From positions 1 to 39,038 of the forward strand of contig PS015335.1 of the NCBI GenBank assembly GCA_048213135.1: a stretch of 39,038 nucleotides of DNA. Direction: 5' to 3'. Under the pieces are notes generated by a model, which was given only the letters and a program-made list of their open reading frames with translations, searched no databases and was not told the origin of the DNA. Below, piece by piece: positions 1-10,177 of this stretch (position 1 is the first letter of the stretch; each line of letters begins with the position of its first letter). Both the position numbers and the translations under genes were made by a program. This DNA is from Reclinomonas americana ATCC 50394 (taxonomy: Eukaryota > Jakobida > Jakobea > Jakobida).

Positions 1-146
1 ACATGCTGTTTTTTGACAACGAGCGCGGCAACATCTCCACCGTCAGTCGCATCGGCGTGGTGAGCATCTACTGCCCCGACGGCATGACGGCCGACATTTG
101 GGAGCACGGCTTGCGTGAGTTTGCGGCCGCAAAGCAGAGGAAATGA
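1..146 (+). CDS. Magnesium-dependent phosphatase 1 (MDP-1), C-terminal exon, partial
   Basis: This is the last coding exon of an MDP-1-type HAD phosphatase, open at the left edge of the window and ending at TGA 144-146. The readable part is 47 residues starting at MLFFDNERGN, which aligns with the family's motif IV segment (FFDDERRN in animal MDP-1), followed by the VSRIGV and DGM segments and a short helix typical of the C-terminus. MDP-1 enzymes are small cytosolic HAD phosphatases acting on protein tyrosine or sugar phosphates. The second acidic residue of motif IV is Asn here. It is exactly the part that is missing from the minus-strand MDP-1 gene at 788-1598, but it lies in the opposite orientation across an assembly gap, so it is either a second copy or a mis-oriented piece of the same gene. 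Confidence 0.8.
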   Translation, partial: MLFFDNERGNISTVSRIGVVSIYCPDGMTADIWEHGLREFAAAKQRK

Positions 147-316
147 GGAACGCGAAGAGAGAGTGCATGCCAGTCCCTCTCCTGCAAGTTTGCATGAATT
201 TTGTGTTGTTTATCTACCTGGCAAACTCAAACGATACGAGGACAGAGAGTGATGAGACGAAAGAGAGCGAGAGGGAGGGAGGACGAAGAGAGGCAGTAAG
301 TGGATGCCGAGTGCGT

Positions 317-636
317 TTAGTAGCGGTTGCCACCACCTCGTGATGACTGCGCAGCATACAGACAGGGAGTGAGTTTTAGTCACTGATGAGGCACACGACA
401 GGATCGCACAAGGGCACTCACCGAACCACCGCCACGACCACCACCACCGCCACCGCCACCGCGCCCACCACGATCCCCACGATCGCCGCGGTCACCACGA
501 TCACCACGGTCACCGCCACCACCTCGACCTGAGTAGCCGCCGCTGCCGCCACCACGACCACCGCCTTCGCCACCACCAGAGCCACCGCCACGACCACCGT
601 ATCCACCGCGCTGGCCGTAGCCACCACGTCCGCCAC
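317..636 (-). CDS. RGG-rich RNA-binding protein, C-terminal part
   Basis: The exon at 422-636 encodes an almost pure Gly/Arg tract with RGG, GGYGGRGG and repeated DRG units. It is followed by an intron (GTGAGT at 421 to CAG at 347) and a final exon 317-346 ending RGGGNRY and TAA. RGG boxes bind RNA and are usual substrates of arginine methyltransferases; they occur at the ends of DEAD-box helicases, FUS/EWS-type and glycine-rich RNA-binding proteins. The upstream domain that would identify the family lies in or beyond the gap at 637-724, so no precise name is possible. The short basic-aromatic C-terminus recalls PY-type nuclear import signals but is not a match. Confidence 0.7.
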
Positions 637-724
637 NNNNNNNNNNNNNNNNNNNNNNNNNNNNNNNNNNNNNNNNNNNNNNNNNNNNNNNNNNNNNNNN
701 NNNNNNNNNNNNNNNNNNNNNNNN
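637..724. other. Assembly gap (88 N)
   Basis: This run of N separates the RGG protein from the truncated MDP-1 gene. The MDP-1 halves on its two sides point in opposite directions, so the join is suspect. Confidence 0.95.
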
Positions 725-787
725 CCTTGCGGGCAAGCGTGAGACGACGAGTGCGTTCATGGACTCGAGCAGCAACAACAAGCTCAC

Positions 788-851
788 CTCCAGTGCAATA
801 CCCGTTCTGCAGCAGTGCACGCGAGACGTCAGTTTGTTTACCAACTGCAGC

Positions 852-884
<33 letters not shown>

Positions 885-1598
885 GCAACTTTCTGGCCAG
901 CGTGCGAAAGTGCTCCGACTTGGAGGCCTTGTAGATTTCCGAATGGTGCGCCGTCTCGTGCAACTTGCGGCCCCCACTCGTCTCAAACAACCGCAAACAC
1001 TCCTCCGCCCTAATCGCACACACAGAGTCGGTCCTCCACGTCTTTGCGAAGAAGAAGCGTCCCTTTTCTCTCTCCCTCCAGCCTACCACTCGGGCTCATC
1101 GCAGCAACTGACCCACGCCACCGTGACGCCCTCCCAGTGATCCGCCGTGTGCAACTCGTGCAGGATGTTCTGCGAGTCGCCCATCAGATTGACTTTCTGG
1201 CCCTTGCGATCGACCAGTTGCCCGCTGTGCTTGCCGCTCTTGAAGGGAGCTCCCCCGCCCCACAGCTGGTACATTTCCGGGTACCATATGGTGCCGTCTG
1301 TTGGAGAGCGGGGTGAGAGAGAGAGAGAGAGAAGGAGGCATGCGCACATGCATGCACACAGACACTCACCGAGATCAAATGCCACCAGCTTCGGTCGCAC
1401 GTGGAGGTGTGCGGCAGTGGATGACGATGATGACGAAGCCATTCTTGGGTTGATGGGTGTCAACAGTCGTGCCGCGAATGGCAGCATGGCGCCAGCGAAC
1501 ACACAGACGGCGAGAGCCACAAACACGAACCTGCGAGACAGTTTGAACGCGGCAATTGCGTCTCACCGACGAAACAATCGTGCAGGACAAATGCACAT
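788..1598 (-). CDS. MDP1: MDP-1-like HAD phosphatase with N-terminal signal anchor, last exon missing
   Basis: Five exons can be joined in frame: 1598-1567, 1530-1370, 1297-1087, 1009-890 and 806-788. The product starts MCICPARLFRRF, continues into a hydrophobic stretch (VALAVCVFAGAMLPFAARLL) that looks like a signal peptide or membrane anchor, then has HAD motif I (FDLDGTIWY), a motif II serine in AWVSCCDEPEW, and a motif III lysine in EIYKASKSEHF, reaching RKTGIALE. This matches MDP-1 over its first three quarters; the motif IV exon (FFDDE) should follow on the minus strand but is replaced by intron, a gap and the RGG gene. Animal MDP-1 is cytosolic, so the hydrophobic N-terminus is unusual. 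The intron after ARK starts with GTTGCG. The first exon is less certain than the others. Confidence 0.75.
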
Positions 1599-1859
1599 GC
1601 ACTGGTCCCCTTCTTTCTTTCTCTCTCTTTTGTCACACCCAGGGCATTCATGGGTCTTGGACAACCTTGACCCATTCGGGGTGTTGAACGCAGCGCACCT
1701 GCGTTGCCCCTTCTTTTTTCGCGTGACATAAACGTCGCAAAGGGCTTAATCGGGCTGTCGAAATGCCGGGAATCGGCTGCAGTCCCGTCAGCAATCTTGT
1801 CAATCCAAGATTATTATACGACTTTCCGAGAGCGAAGAACGAGACCCACGACCACGACC

Positions 1860-2792
1860 ATGACGACCATGATGACGACGCACGACGGAGGAGTGGAGCT
1901 GGAGTGGAGCGCCGTGGGCACGCCGTCTTTCAGTGTGCCGGTGTCGCCGACCCTGGCACAGTTCGTGGCCGTGGCCGACGCGCAGCTGGCGGGTGTGTGC
2001 GGCGACGATCTGGATGGTGAGCGAGCCGCATTTGGCCACCTTGGTGTCGCACTGCGACAGCCGGGTGTGCTGAGTGCGGTGCTCACCGACGTGCTCCACG
2101 ATCCGACGCGCTTGGCGACGGTGGTGGCCGACTCGGTGCGTCATCCGCTCGGCTTCTTGCGCATTGTGCTGGCGGTGGGTGACCACTTCCGCATGCGCCT
2201 CCACTACTTCCCGCCGGCCTCGGCGTCGGTGACCAGCGAGTTCCGCGAGGACGTGCATCCGCACAAGTGCAACTTTGTGTCTGTGAACGTGCGCGGCGCC
2301 TACGTCCACGAGTTGTGGGCGGAGTGCGATTCGGCTGACGCGGACGCTGCGTTGAAGCGCAAGGTGCTGACCGAGCGCGAGGACGATGCGTACGTGCTGG
2401 ACGATGTGCACCGTGCTCCTACGCTGCCGGCGAAGCTCGTGCACACGCACGATTTCACCGAGGGCGACGTCATGACGTTGCACCCGACCGTGCTGCATCG
2501 CCTCTCGCAGGTGCAGCCGGGAACGGTGACGCTGACGATGCGTGGCAAGCCGCGGAACCAGACGTTCATGTTGGTGGACGAGGACAAGGCGGCCGGCCTG
2601 GCCTCGCGAGTGCCGATGAACAAGCTGAGCGACGACGATGTGCGGAGTGCATTGCGCGACGTGGTGCAGCACCTGCACGCTGTCGATCAGCAGCATTCCG
2701 GCGCCAGCGGAGCCCGACGGATCGATGTGCGGCTGTCCACCACAGCAGCCTCCTCGATGGCGCCGATGATGGCCTCCAGTGCGGCTGCATAG
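1860..2792 (+). CDS. Hypothetical protein with cupin-like core, intronless
   Basis: One uninterrupted reading frame of about 310 residues. I chose the ATG at 1860 because the codons before it are low-complexity and lie beyond an AT-rich TATTATAC stretch at about 1811-1820 that could be a core promoter. The middle contains HFRMRLHYFPP, VHPHKCNFVSVNV and GAYVHELW, a spacing of His residues and beta-strand-like segments that resembles the metal-binding core of cupin or cysteine-dioxygenase-like proteins. A second half carries LHPTVLHRLSQ and a further strand-rich segment. No signal peptide or membrane segment is seen. No substrate can be inferred. The gene is divergent from the MDP-1 gene and convergent with Exo84, and it is the only clearly intronless gene of this size in the window. 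Confidence 0.7.
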   Translation: MTTMMTTHDGGVELEWSAVGTPSFSVPVSPTLAQFVAVADAQLAGVCGDDLDGERAAFGHLGVALRQPGVLSAVLTDVLHDPTRLATVVADSVRHPLGFLRIVLAVGDHFRMRLHYFPPASASVTSEFREDVHPHKCNFVSVNVRGAYVHELWAECDSADADAALKRKVLTEREDDAYVLDDVHRAPTLPAKLVHTHDFTEGDVMTLHPTVLHRLSQVQPGTVTLTMRGKPRNQTFMLVDEDKAAGLASRVPMNKLSDDDVRSALRDVVQHLHAVDQQHSGASGARRIDVRLSTTAASSMAPMMASSAAA

Positions 2793-2889
2793 CCGAGGCC
2801 AACCCAGATGATATGATTTTTAACAAGCTCCAGCCGTGTCGCGGACATTCTCCCCATATGGAGAACCGTTAGTTCTGCCGACACAGCTG

Positions 2890-2980
2890 CGAGCCATGAT
2901 GATACGAGATGATACGATACATTAATGATAATAACGATGATGATAATAATGAATGAATGAATGAATAATGATTGACATAA
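2890..2980. repeat. AT-rich ATGA/GATA low-complexity tract
   Basis: Short repeats of GATGATACGA, ATAATGATG and four copies of AATG lie between the convergent 3' ends of the cupin-like gene and Exo84. The base composition is far more AT-rich than the flanking genes, as expected for 3' untranslated sequence. Confidence 0.7.
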
Positions 2981-2997
2981 ACTTCCCCTGTTTTTCA

Positions 2998-5900
2998 TTA
3001 TCTTCTTGGGGCGGCGGCGGCAGCAGCAGCAGCCCCGGCTGGAGCAGGCGGGGCTGTATCGGCGTGCAACGACCGGTACACGTCGGCAAACTGAGCCGAG
3101 GTCAGAATGCGCCGCACCGCAGCACCAAACACCTTGTCCGACTGCCACCGACAAACAAACAGCGTTAACAAAACAACAACAACAACACGCAGGAGAATCA
3201 AAGAACCCACCTCCAACACGCCCTCCTTGGCCGTGTTGTAGGTCGTCGAAAAGATCTCCACAACGCGATCAATGGTCGACTCGATGGCCTGTTGAGCACG
3301 CCAGTGAGCGAGAGAGCAGCAACGAAGAGAAAAAGCAGTGTGCATACATGCCTGGCGTGTCTCCTCAGTCGCCAGACGGCCCACAAACTGCAGCCATAGC
3401 CTCAGGTCCAGCACAAACTGGTTGACCGCTGCGAGGGAGATTCTCAAGAGGTCAAACAAGCGCACTCACACGTTAACCTCAAAAAAACACGCACCTGGTC
3501 TCGTAATGGTGACTCCCGTGGACTCGCCGTCGAGCCCGAGCGATACCCACAATCCACAGCGAGGGTCGGCGATAAAGTGTGCCGACTCCTCCACAAACTG
3601 CGTGAGAACCTCACTGATGCTCATGGAGCGGCGATCCATGAAGAAGGGTCGCATCGACACGGCCGCGTCACTCAAAATGTGGCACACTTCGCCAAAGAAC
3701 GAGGTCGGGGCCGCCTGTGCCGGGTCGGAGAACGGATGCTGTGGGCGAGAGACGCGCGCTCAGTCGACGGTGCACAGCATCCACCCCAGCACCACACACG
3801 AATGGAACGCAACGTCGGGATACGGACGAGCCGGTGGAAGCAAGTGGACTTTGGCCAGGCGCGTCAGCACCATGTGCATGTAGTCCGAGTGGAAGTCTCG
3901 CTCGCTGTTGCACAGATACTTGCGTAGTCTGTCCAGCTCCGGAATGTTTTGCTTCAGACGACCCTGCATTCCATGCAACACGCGTGGCGGTGTGAATCAA
4001 AACCGTGGGGATCAAGCGGTGCAGCTCAGGCACGAAACCTTAAAGTCCTCAATGACGCGCGGCAGCAGGTCGTCGGTCATCGACACCACGTTGGAGATCA
4101 TGGCAAAGTACTGCGAGACAAAATACAGTTAGCGACACACAAACGTCGAGACGCGCACCGATCCAACAACACTCACATGTGAGTGCTCCACGAACGGACA
4201 CGAGTCGACCGAGAGCAGGTCGGCCAGACGCGAAATGTACTCGTCAAACACCGTGTTGATGCCACCGACCACCTCCGAGTAAATCTGTGCGGCATAGGAG
4301 AGGTGGTAAGGTGCAACTGAACTGACGATGAGCGCCTGAGAAGGGAGCGCACCTCGGTGGACAGGATCTTGGAGAGGTTGTGTGCAAACGACTCGGTGAG
4401 GTGGTAGATGGTGCGGCCGCTGGCGGTCAGAATCACACGCTTCTCCGTGTGCTGATCCCCGACGTCCTGCATCACCGGAACCTCACCAGCCTCCCAGGTC
4501 TCGGCAGCGAGAGACGACTGTGCGGCACACATGGAAAACGGGTGAGCGATCGGGCGAGACAAGGCCCACACCAGAAAGAATTGCTTGCGCACCTTGACTT
4601 CGTCGCGCATGGTGCCGACCACATGCTGAATGGCACCAATGAGGTCGCGCTTGAACAGCTGCTTGAGGTAGTAGTTGAGCGAGAGTCCCTGCTTCTCCAG
4701 CTGCCATGCAGGATCGGTGATCAACAAAACGCGGAAAAAACGGGAGAGTGCGGCCGAGACGAGACATACCGACTTGCAATGGCGATGTGCAATCTGCAGG
4801 CATCGAGCGGTTGTCTCGAACGCATCCGACAAGAACACTTGTGAGTGCAGCATCTCCGCAAACAGCTCCACCTCGCCGACGGCCCACGCAATCAGTGCTA
4901 CACAAGGCCACCGTCAGCATCCCAAGACACTCTGTTATTCGTCGCACCACATTGTGTGCACGCAACTGGAAAAGTCCGACGTCTCGACCGAGAACAGCTG
5001 GCGGAACTCCTTGGCCGTGTTGTCAAGCGTGGAGAACACCAGGTACGAGATCTCGTCCGTGTACTGCAAAATGTCACCCTGAAACTTGAGCTTTCGCACC
5101 TCGGAGCGGATCGACGTGGATCGGCTCTGCAAGAAGACAGCGCGCGCCTCGCTCGTGCGACCGAGTTTCACCAGCAGTACGACGATGCGCCGCGCCTCCA
5201 GTGTATCCAACGCCGGCACCCTGCACAGCACCACCGGTGGGGTTACTGCGAGGTGACGCTCGAAACAACACCGACAACAACAACACCGACGCAACTGCAG
5301 CATGCTGAAGAGGGCACGGATGAGGCGGTCGCGACGTGCATCGAGTTGTGCGTGCAGACCCTCGACATCAATCGACTTCCACTGGATGGCCGTGACTCGA
5401 TCTTCACGACTGACTTTCTGGCCGGCGTTGCGCTTCGAGTACGAGGCCGCTGCGGGAACCATGGTTGACGACGAAGCGCCACCGGCACCTGCACTCGCAG
5501 TCACCAGTCCGCCGGCGGTCGGGATCACAGCCGATGACGCTGCGGCAGCCGGCTTCACGGCACTCGGCGCCGAGTCGAGAATCGTGTATCCCTCCTCCAA
5601 CAGCGCCAGTGCCTTCTCGTACAGCAGGCACGCAAGAGCCACATCGACCTCGTCGGGAATGTCGCGCAGGTGTTCCAGCTCCTCCGACACCTCGGTGGCA
5701 GCCCTCGGCAAGCGGTAGTTGGCTGCACACATGCAAGTGTAAGCCGTTGCGTGCGAGTATATGTGTGATGCGTTCGAGCGACAAGCCTTCTTCCGGGTTC
5801 TCAAAGGCGAACCGCACATCACGAGACACGCGCAGAAAGTTGGCGGTCTCGCTCAACAGATTGCCCAGTTGCATCATCTGCTGCTCCATGGCTGCTCACA

Positions 5901-6429
5901 CGCAAAATGAGTCGTCGTCGTGCTCACACACATGCACAGCGCGAGGCGAAAACCAACCTGAGATCTCACGCGCAACATCAATGAACACTCGATACTCCTT
6001 GTGCACTGCACAAGAGAGTGAGCATGTTGGATCTTTCTGAGTGAGAGAGAGAGAGAGAGAGAGAAACGGAAGCACACCATGCTGCTTGAGTTGCTGCGAC
6101 AATGCCGCCTTTTCTTCGCGCAATCGTCGCAGATGAATGCGAACGCGTCCATCCGTCTCTTGCTCAAATCTCGCCTGTGAGTCTGCACTCGAGCACGTGT
6201 TATTCGCATGCACACACACGCGTGCGTGTGCTGCATGATGCACGCAACAATCAATGGGATCAAAGTCGCCTCTGGCAAACTGGCGATGACTGACAGTGTC
6301 GGAGACAGCACGAGCGACGGGTGCGCCTCCAGACGAGGAGGAGGTGACCCCAGAGCGCATGTCTGGTGGGCCTGTGCTGCCCGCACGAGTGCGTCGCATG
6401 GCTGGGATGATGGAAGACAAGTCCTGCAT
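2998..6429 (-). CDS. EXOC8: Exocyst complex subunit Exo84 (EXOC8)
   Basis: A many-exon gene read from ATG 6427-6429 to TAA 2998-3000. The N-terminal helical part (FDP, then a segment with VHKEYRVFIDVAREIS and MEQQMMQLGNLLSETANFL) matches the conserved start of Exo84, and the C-terminal part (VKLGRTSEARAVFLQSRS, VRKLKFQGDILQYTDEIS, LIAWAVGEVELFAEMLHSQV) matches the Exo84 C-terminal domain. Exo84 belongs to the octameric exocyst that tethers secretory vesicles to the plasma membrane. I see no pleckstrin-homology domain between the two parts, only a disordered Ala/Ser-rich linker, as in plant Exo84. The C-terminus ends in an Ala-rich tail. Introns at 5221-5295 and 4898-4966 start GTTGCG, others start GTTGGT and GTTTCG, and the intron after NPEE appears to start GCTTGT. 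It begins only 25 bp after the stop codon of the upstream glycosyltransferase. Confidence 0.88.
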
Positions 6430-6454
6430 GACGACGGATGTACAAGGAAGGGTT

Positions 6455-8049
6455 TTACTTCGAGAGAATGCCTCCCTCTTCGTCCACGAGCCACAGTCCG
6501 TACGACTTCATCTTCACTTCCTTGGGTGGCGACGAGCTGTTGATGTGGATCTGCAAAGAAAAAAACGTCAGCCGACTGCCCTTCTGCCACAAGCGTGCTT
6601 CCCTGACAAACGAACCACAACGAGCGAGCTCATGTCGCGCAGCTGCTCCGTCCACGGACCAGGCTTGCCCATCATAGCACGCAAAGAGAGGCCACTGCCG
6701 ACTTGGTGGCCGTCGAACCAGTCGAACACCAGGCGCCCGAGCCGACCGTGGTAGTCGATGAGATGCTGCAGCAGCATCTGCTCGTTGTGGGTGCTCCAGT
6801 GTGTGTCGAGCAGACCGAGAAGGTGCGTCACGAGTCGCATGGAGAACTGAGTCGGCCGCAGCGTGAAGACGCCAACATTGGCGGACATGTAGCGTCGTTG
6901 GTCGCCACAGACGCGCGTCACCCACGGAGGCGGTAATACGCTGCGACCCACCGTGTAGTTCCACGGCGCGCGACGCCGCTCAATCGCCGGTGTGCCCACC
7001 GTTTCCGCAAAGTCCATGGCCTCCCAGAGAATGTCGACCTGCGCTAGCAAGTCGGGGGCGGTGTGCTCGTCATCTGCGTCGGCCAGCGCCGCGATGTTGG
7101 ACAGGTGGCCGACAAACACCGCATCGACGTCCATGTGGAACGGTCGGTAGCCGCAGCGCAGCAGCATGTAGGCGTAGAGCCACTTCAGATTGATGGCGGC
7201 CGGGTACGACATGGGCAGTGGGCCGCGACCCTGCGACCTGCGATTGCCACGAGAGTGAGGATGACGGACTGCTGCAAGAGAAGACAGTGTGTGCGTGGAT
7301 GCATGCAAATACCAGCCACTCTGATCGAGAAAGGCGAAAGCAGGCTTGCCGAGTGAAGCCAGCAGCCGCAGCACTGTTTCGTGCGTCAACTGGTCCTCGC
7401 AGACAATCAGCGGCATCACGTGGTCGCCGTGATACATCCAGAAATGCAACAACCAGTTGTGCGCCAGCTGCAACCAAGTGACGCTGTCGACGCCGGGTTC
7501 CAATTTCAGAACGGTGTACACGACAAAGCGATCGCTGCTGCCGGCGACCGTCAACACCAACGGGTGCGTTGTGAGGTGACGCGCGAGACGCGCCAGTTCG
7601 GTGCGGTTTTCCCGGAAAGCCGATTCAATGGGGAAGAGCGACTGCGGCGTAGCACCGTGCGGGCGACCGACGGACGCCACCGCCTCGATCAGTGACCTGG
7701 GGGTCGTCAGCACCCTCCACAGGTGCGACTCGGTGCGCTCGCAGAACTCGTCGGCGTACAGATCGTAGAGTGGTTTCGCCGGTTGATCGCTGCTGTCGTC
7801 ATTGCTGTCAGCCTCTCCCTCCGGCACAGGTGATTGGCGCACCACCAGGCTGCGGTCCACACGTGAGGGGTCCGGCAGTGGTGGTGGCGGTCTCCAGAGG
7901 CCACGTGCGGCAAACACGCGACCAAAGTGCTCCCTCGCACACGATTCATCTCGACTGGCCAAACACAACGCAAGTGCGATTTGTGTTCGCGAACCGCGAG
8001 AGAGTGCGCCAGTCAGCAGCTGTCTTCCGCGTGACCAGTCGGCAAGCAT
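6455..8049 (-). CDS. DxD-type nucleotide-sugar glycosyltransferase
   Basis: One long exon followed by a short last exon that encodes IHINSSSPPKEVKM and ends at TAA 6455-6457. The central segment NLKWLYAYMLLRCGY followed by RPFHMDVDAVFVGHLS is the donor-binding region of the nucleotide-diphospho-sugar transferase family (GT77-like, Nucleotid_trans fold); Asp-Val-Asp would bind metal and the sugar nucleotide. Downstream, SANVGVFTLRPT and NEQMLLQHLI match the acceptor-side motifs of the same family. Such enzymes act in the Golgi lumen on glycoproteins or wall polysaccharides. I chose ATG 8047-8049, but no convincing membrane anchor follows it, so an upstream exon in the repeat-rich region may supply the N-terminus. 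The last intron starts GTTGTG. Tandem with Exo84. Confidence 0.75.
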
Positions 8050-8149
8050 GGCACGGTCAACATTGCTCGCAGTCGGCAACGTTGCGTCCGTGGAGGAAGC
8101 GCGTGTGGGAGAAGCAACAGGGAACGTCCAGTGGCGTGGTCTCTGAGGG

Positions 8150-8154
8150 TGAGG

Positions 8155-8185
<31 letters not shown>

Positions 8186-9225
8186 GAGGTCGAGTCGTGG
8201 ACGTAGGTGTAGTACTCGTCGTACTACTTAGTTCGCCGTACGACGACCGTCTACGACGCCGACCCGACCCGGACCGGACGTACGGTCGACCGACGGGCGG
8301 GACGGACCAACNNNNNNNNNNNNNNNNNNNNNNNNNNNNNNNNNNNNNNNNNNNNNNNNNNNNNNNNNNNNNNNNNNNNNNNNNNNNNNNNNNNNNNNNN
8401 NNNNNNNNNNNNNNNNNNNNNNNNNNNNNNNNNNNNNNNNNNNNNNNNNNNNNNNNNNNNNNNNNNNNNNNNNNNNNNNNNNNNNNNNNNNNNNNNNNNN
8501 NNNNNNNNNNNNNNNNNNNNNNNNNNNNNNNNNNNNNNNNNNNNNNNNNNNNNNNNNNNNNNNNNNNNNNNNNNNNNNNNNNNNNNNNNNNNNNNNNNNN
8601 NNNNNNNNNNNNNNNNNNNNNNNNNNNNNNNNNNNNNNNNNNNNNNNNNNNNNNNNNNNNNNNNNNNNNNNNNNNNNNNNNNNNNNNNNNNNNNNNNNNN
8701 NNNNNNNNNNNNNNNNNNNNNNNNNNNNNNNNNNNNNNNNNNNNNNNNNNNNNNNNNNNNNNNNNNNNNNNNNNNNNNNNNNNNNNNNNNNNNNNNNNNN
8801 NNNNNNNNNNNNNNNNNNNNNNNNNNNNNNNNNNNNNNNNNNNNNNNNNNNNNNNNNNNNNNNNNNNNNNNNNNNNNNNNNNNNNNNNNNNNNNNNNNNN
8901 NNNNNNNNNNNNNNNNNNNNNNNNNNNNNNNNNNNNNNNNNNNNNNNNNNNNNNNNNNNNNNNNNNNNNNNNNNNNNNNNNNNNNNNNNNNNNNNNNNNN
9001 NNNNNNNNNNNNNNNNNNNNNNNNNNNNNNNNNNNNNNNNNNNNNNNNNNNNNNNNNNNNNNNNNNNNNNNNNNNNNNNNNNNNNNNNNNNNCGGGAAGG
9101 ACGGACGGTAGGACGGTACGGAGGAACGGTAACGGTAACGGTACGGGTACGGTACGGGTAGGTACGGGTAGGAGGTAGGAGGAGGAGGAGGAGGAGGAGA
9201 GAGAGAGAGAGAGAGAGAGAGAGGG
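8150..9225. repeat. Simple-repeat block with large assembly gap
   Basis: No gene is recognised here. The left side has a GA run at about 8158-8184 and a CGAC-rich stretch. The gap occupies 8312-9092. The right side has overlapping GGTAACGGTAACGG and GGTACGGGTACGG units (about 9115-9170), then GGA repeats and a GA run (about 9175-9222). The gap probably marks a collapsed or unsequenceable satellite. Confidence 0.85.
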
Positions 9226-9266
9226 TCAGCGTTGCAGTGTGATCCTGTCACATTTGCTCGACACGC

Positions 9267-10120
9267 TCAGCGCACCACCGGCACGTGCACGCGGAGGGCA
9301 CACACAAAGTCGCGGACAACGAGCAGGTCCGGGTCCGCACCGACGAGGTTGGTCCACGCAATCTCCGCCAGTTTATCTCTCGACCAACCAGTCCGCTCTG
9401 CGAACGCCACGACTACCACACCACGCCATGCCTCAGCACACATGGAAACACCGCCTCCAGCAGCACAGCCTTGGCACACAAACCTGTCTCGCGAACAGAC
9501 TGCGCGTCGCCAAACATCACATCGTGCGACTGCTGGCCACGAACATTAACACGCCATCCCACCTGCGATCCGTCCACAGCATCCCGCGGTGCATCGAAAT
9601 ACAACAGTGGCTCCTGCGGCGTGCTGAACAAGTACCCGCAGCCGATCGCAGCCGCTCGTTCTCTCTACGATACATGCGTCGGCGACAAGTGCAATGCCAA
9701 GATTTTCCGCCCTCAACACACCATCAGAAGCCGATACGCTCGCTGTTGGAGTGATTCGTCGCTGTGGCCCGCAAGCGTCACTGTGTGGCACACGATGATC
9801 AACAAATCATGCGGAGAAATCAGCCACCGCTCTCATCCTTGCGCAACATGCATCGCCCAACGTCGTCGACTGTTGCACATGCGTGTGCTTGTCTGTGTGA
9901 CGCATGATTATTATGCACGCAAACCAACGACGCTCTCTTGACACACACACTAGATTGGCAAACCTGTGATCTCACTCAGCAGTCGCGCGACTGTCTCACT
10001 GCCGAGGGTGCGCACAAACGGACGCAGTGGAACTCCTCCCAGCTGCTGGCCGTGTACATGGACGACAACAAGAGCGACAACTGCAAGGAGCACGAGAGAC
10101 ACAGCTCTCAGCATGTGCAT
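9267..10120 (-). CDS. Small secreted protein of unknown family
   Basis: Four exons join in frame to give roughly 170 residues. The start MHMLRAV is followed by a strongly hydrophobic signal peptide (SLVLLAVVALVVVHVHG) and a mature protein beginning QQLGGVPLRPFVRTLGSE. The middle contains AAAIGCGYLFSTPQEPLLYF and GSQVGWRVNVRGQQ, and the end WTNLVGADPDLLVVRDF, with TGA at 9267-9269. Two of the three introns start GTTTGC and GTTTGT. The product is probably exported or ER-lumenal, with very few cysteines. I do not recognise the family, and the evidence for coding is the signal peptide, in-phase junctions and codon bias. A long plus-strand frame overlapping it looks like a shadow. It is divergent from UFSP2 with a tiny gap. 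Confidence 0.6.
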
Positions 10121-10177
10121 GCGAAAGCAACGAAGGAAGAAGTCCTGATCATGCAGGACACTTGCTTGTGTGTTGGA
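10121..10177. promoter_or_regulatory. Very short divergent promoter between secreted protein and UFSP2
   Basis: Only 57 bp separate the two likely start codons (30 bp if UFSP2 starts at ATG 10151). The interval contains a perfect inverted repeat GTCCTG-N6-CAGGAC at 10142-10159, which could bind a dimeric regulator, but this is inference. The 5' untranslated regions must be minimal or overlap. Confidence 0.35.

Noticed and set aside
510-1019. Frames with long SLSLSLS or RERERER runs near 840-900, 1310-1330 and 8155-8185
   Set aside because: These are translations of GA/CT microsatellites lying in introns or between genes.
9115-9170. GGTAACGG/GGTACGGG repeats as an internal telomere
   Set aside because: The unit varies and does not match a regular telomere motif such as TTAGGG; it is short and next to other simple repeats and a gap.
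9285-9941. Plus-strand frame of 218 residues opposite the secreted protein
   Set aside because: The minus strand gives a signal peptide, in-phase exons and better codon bias; the plus frame shows no recognisable domain.
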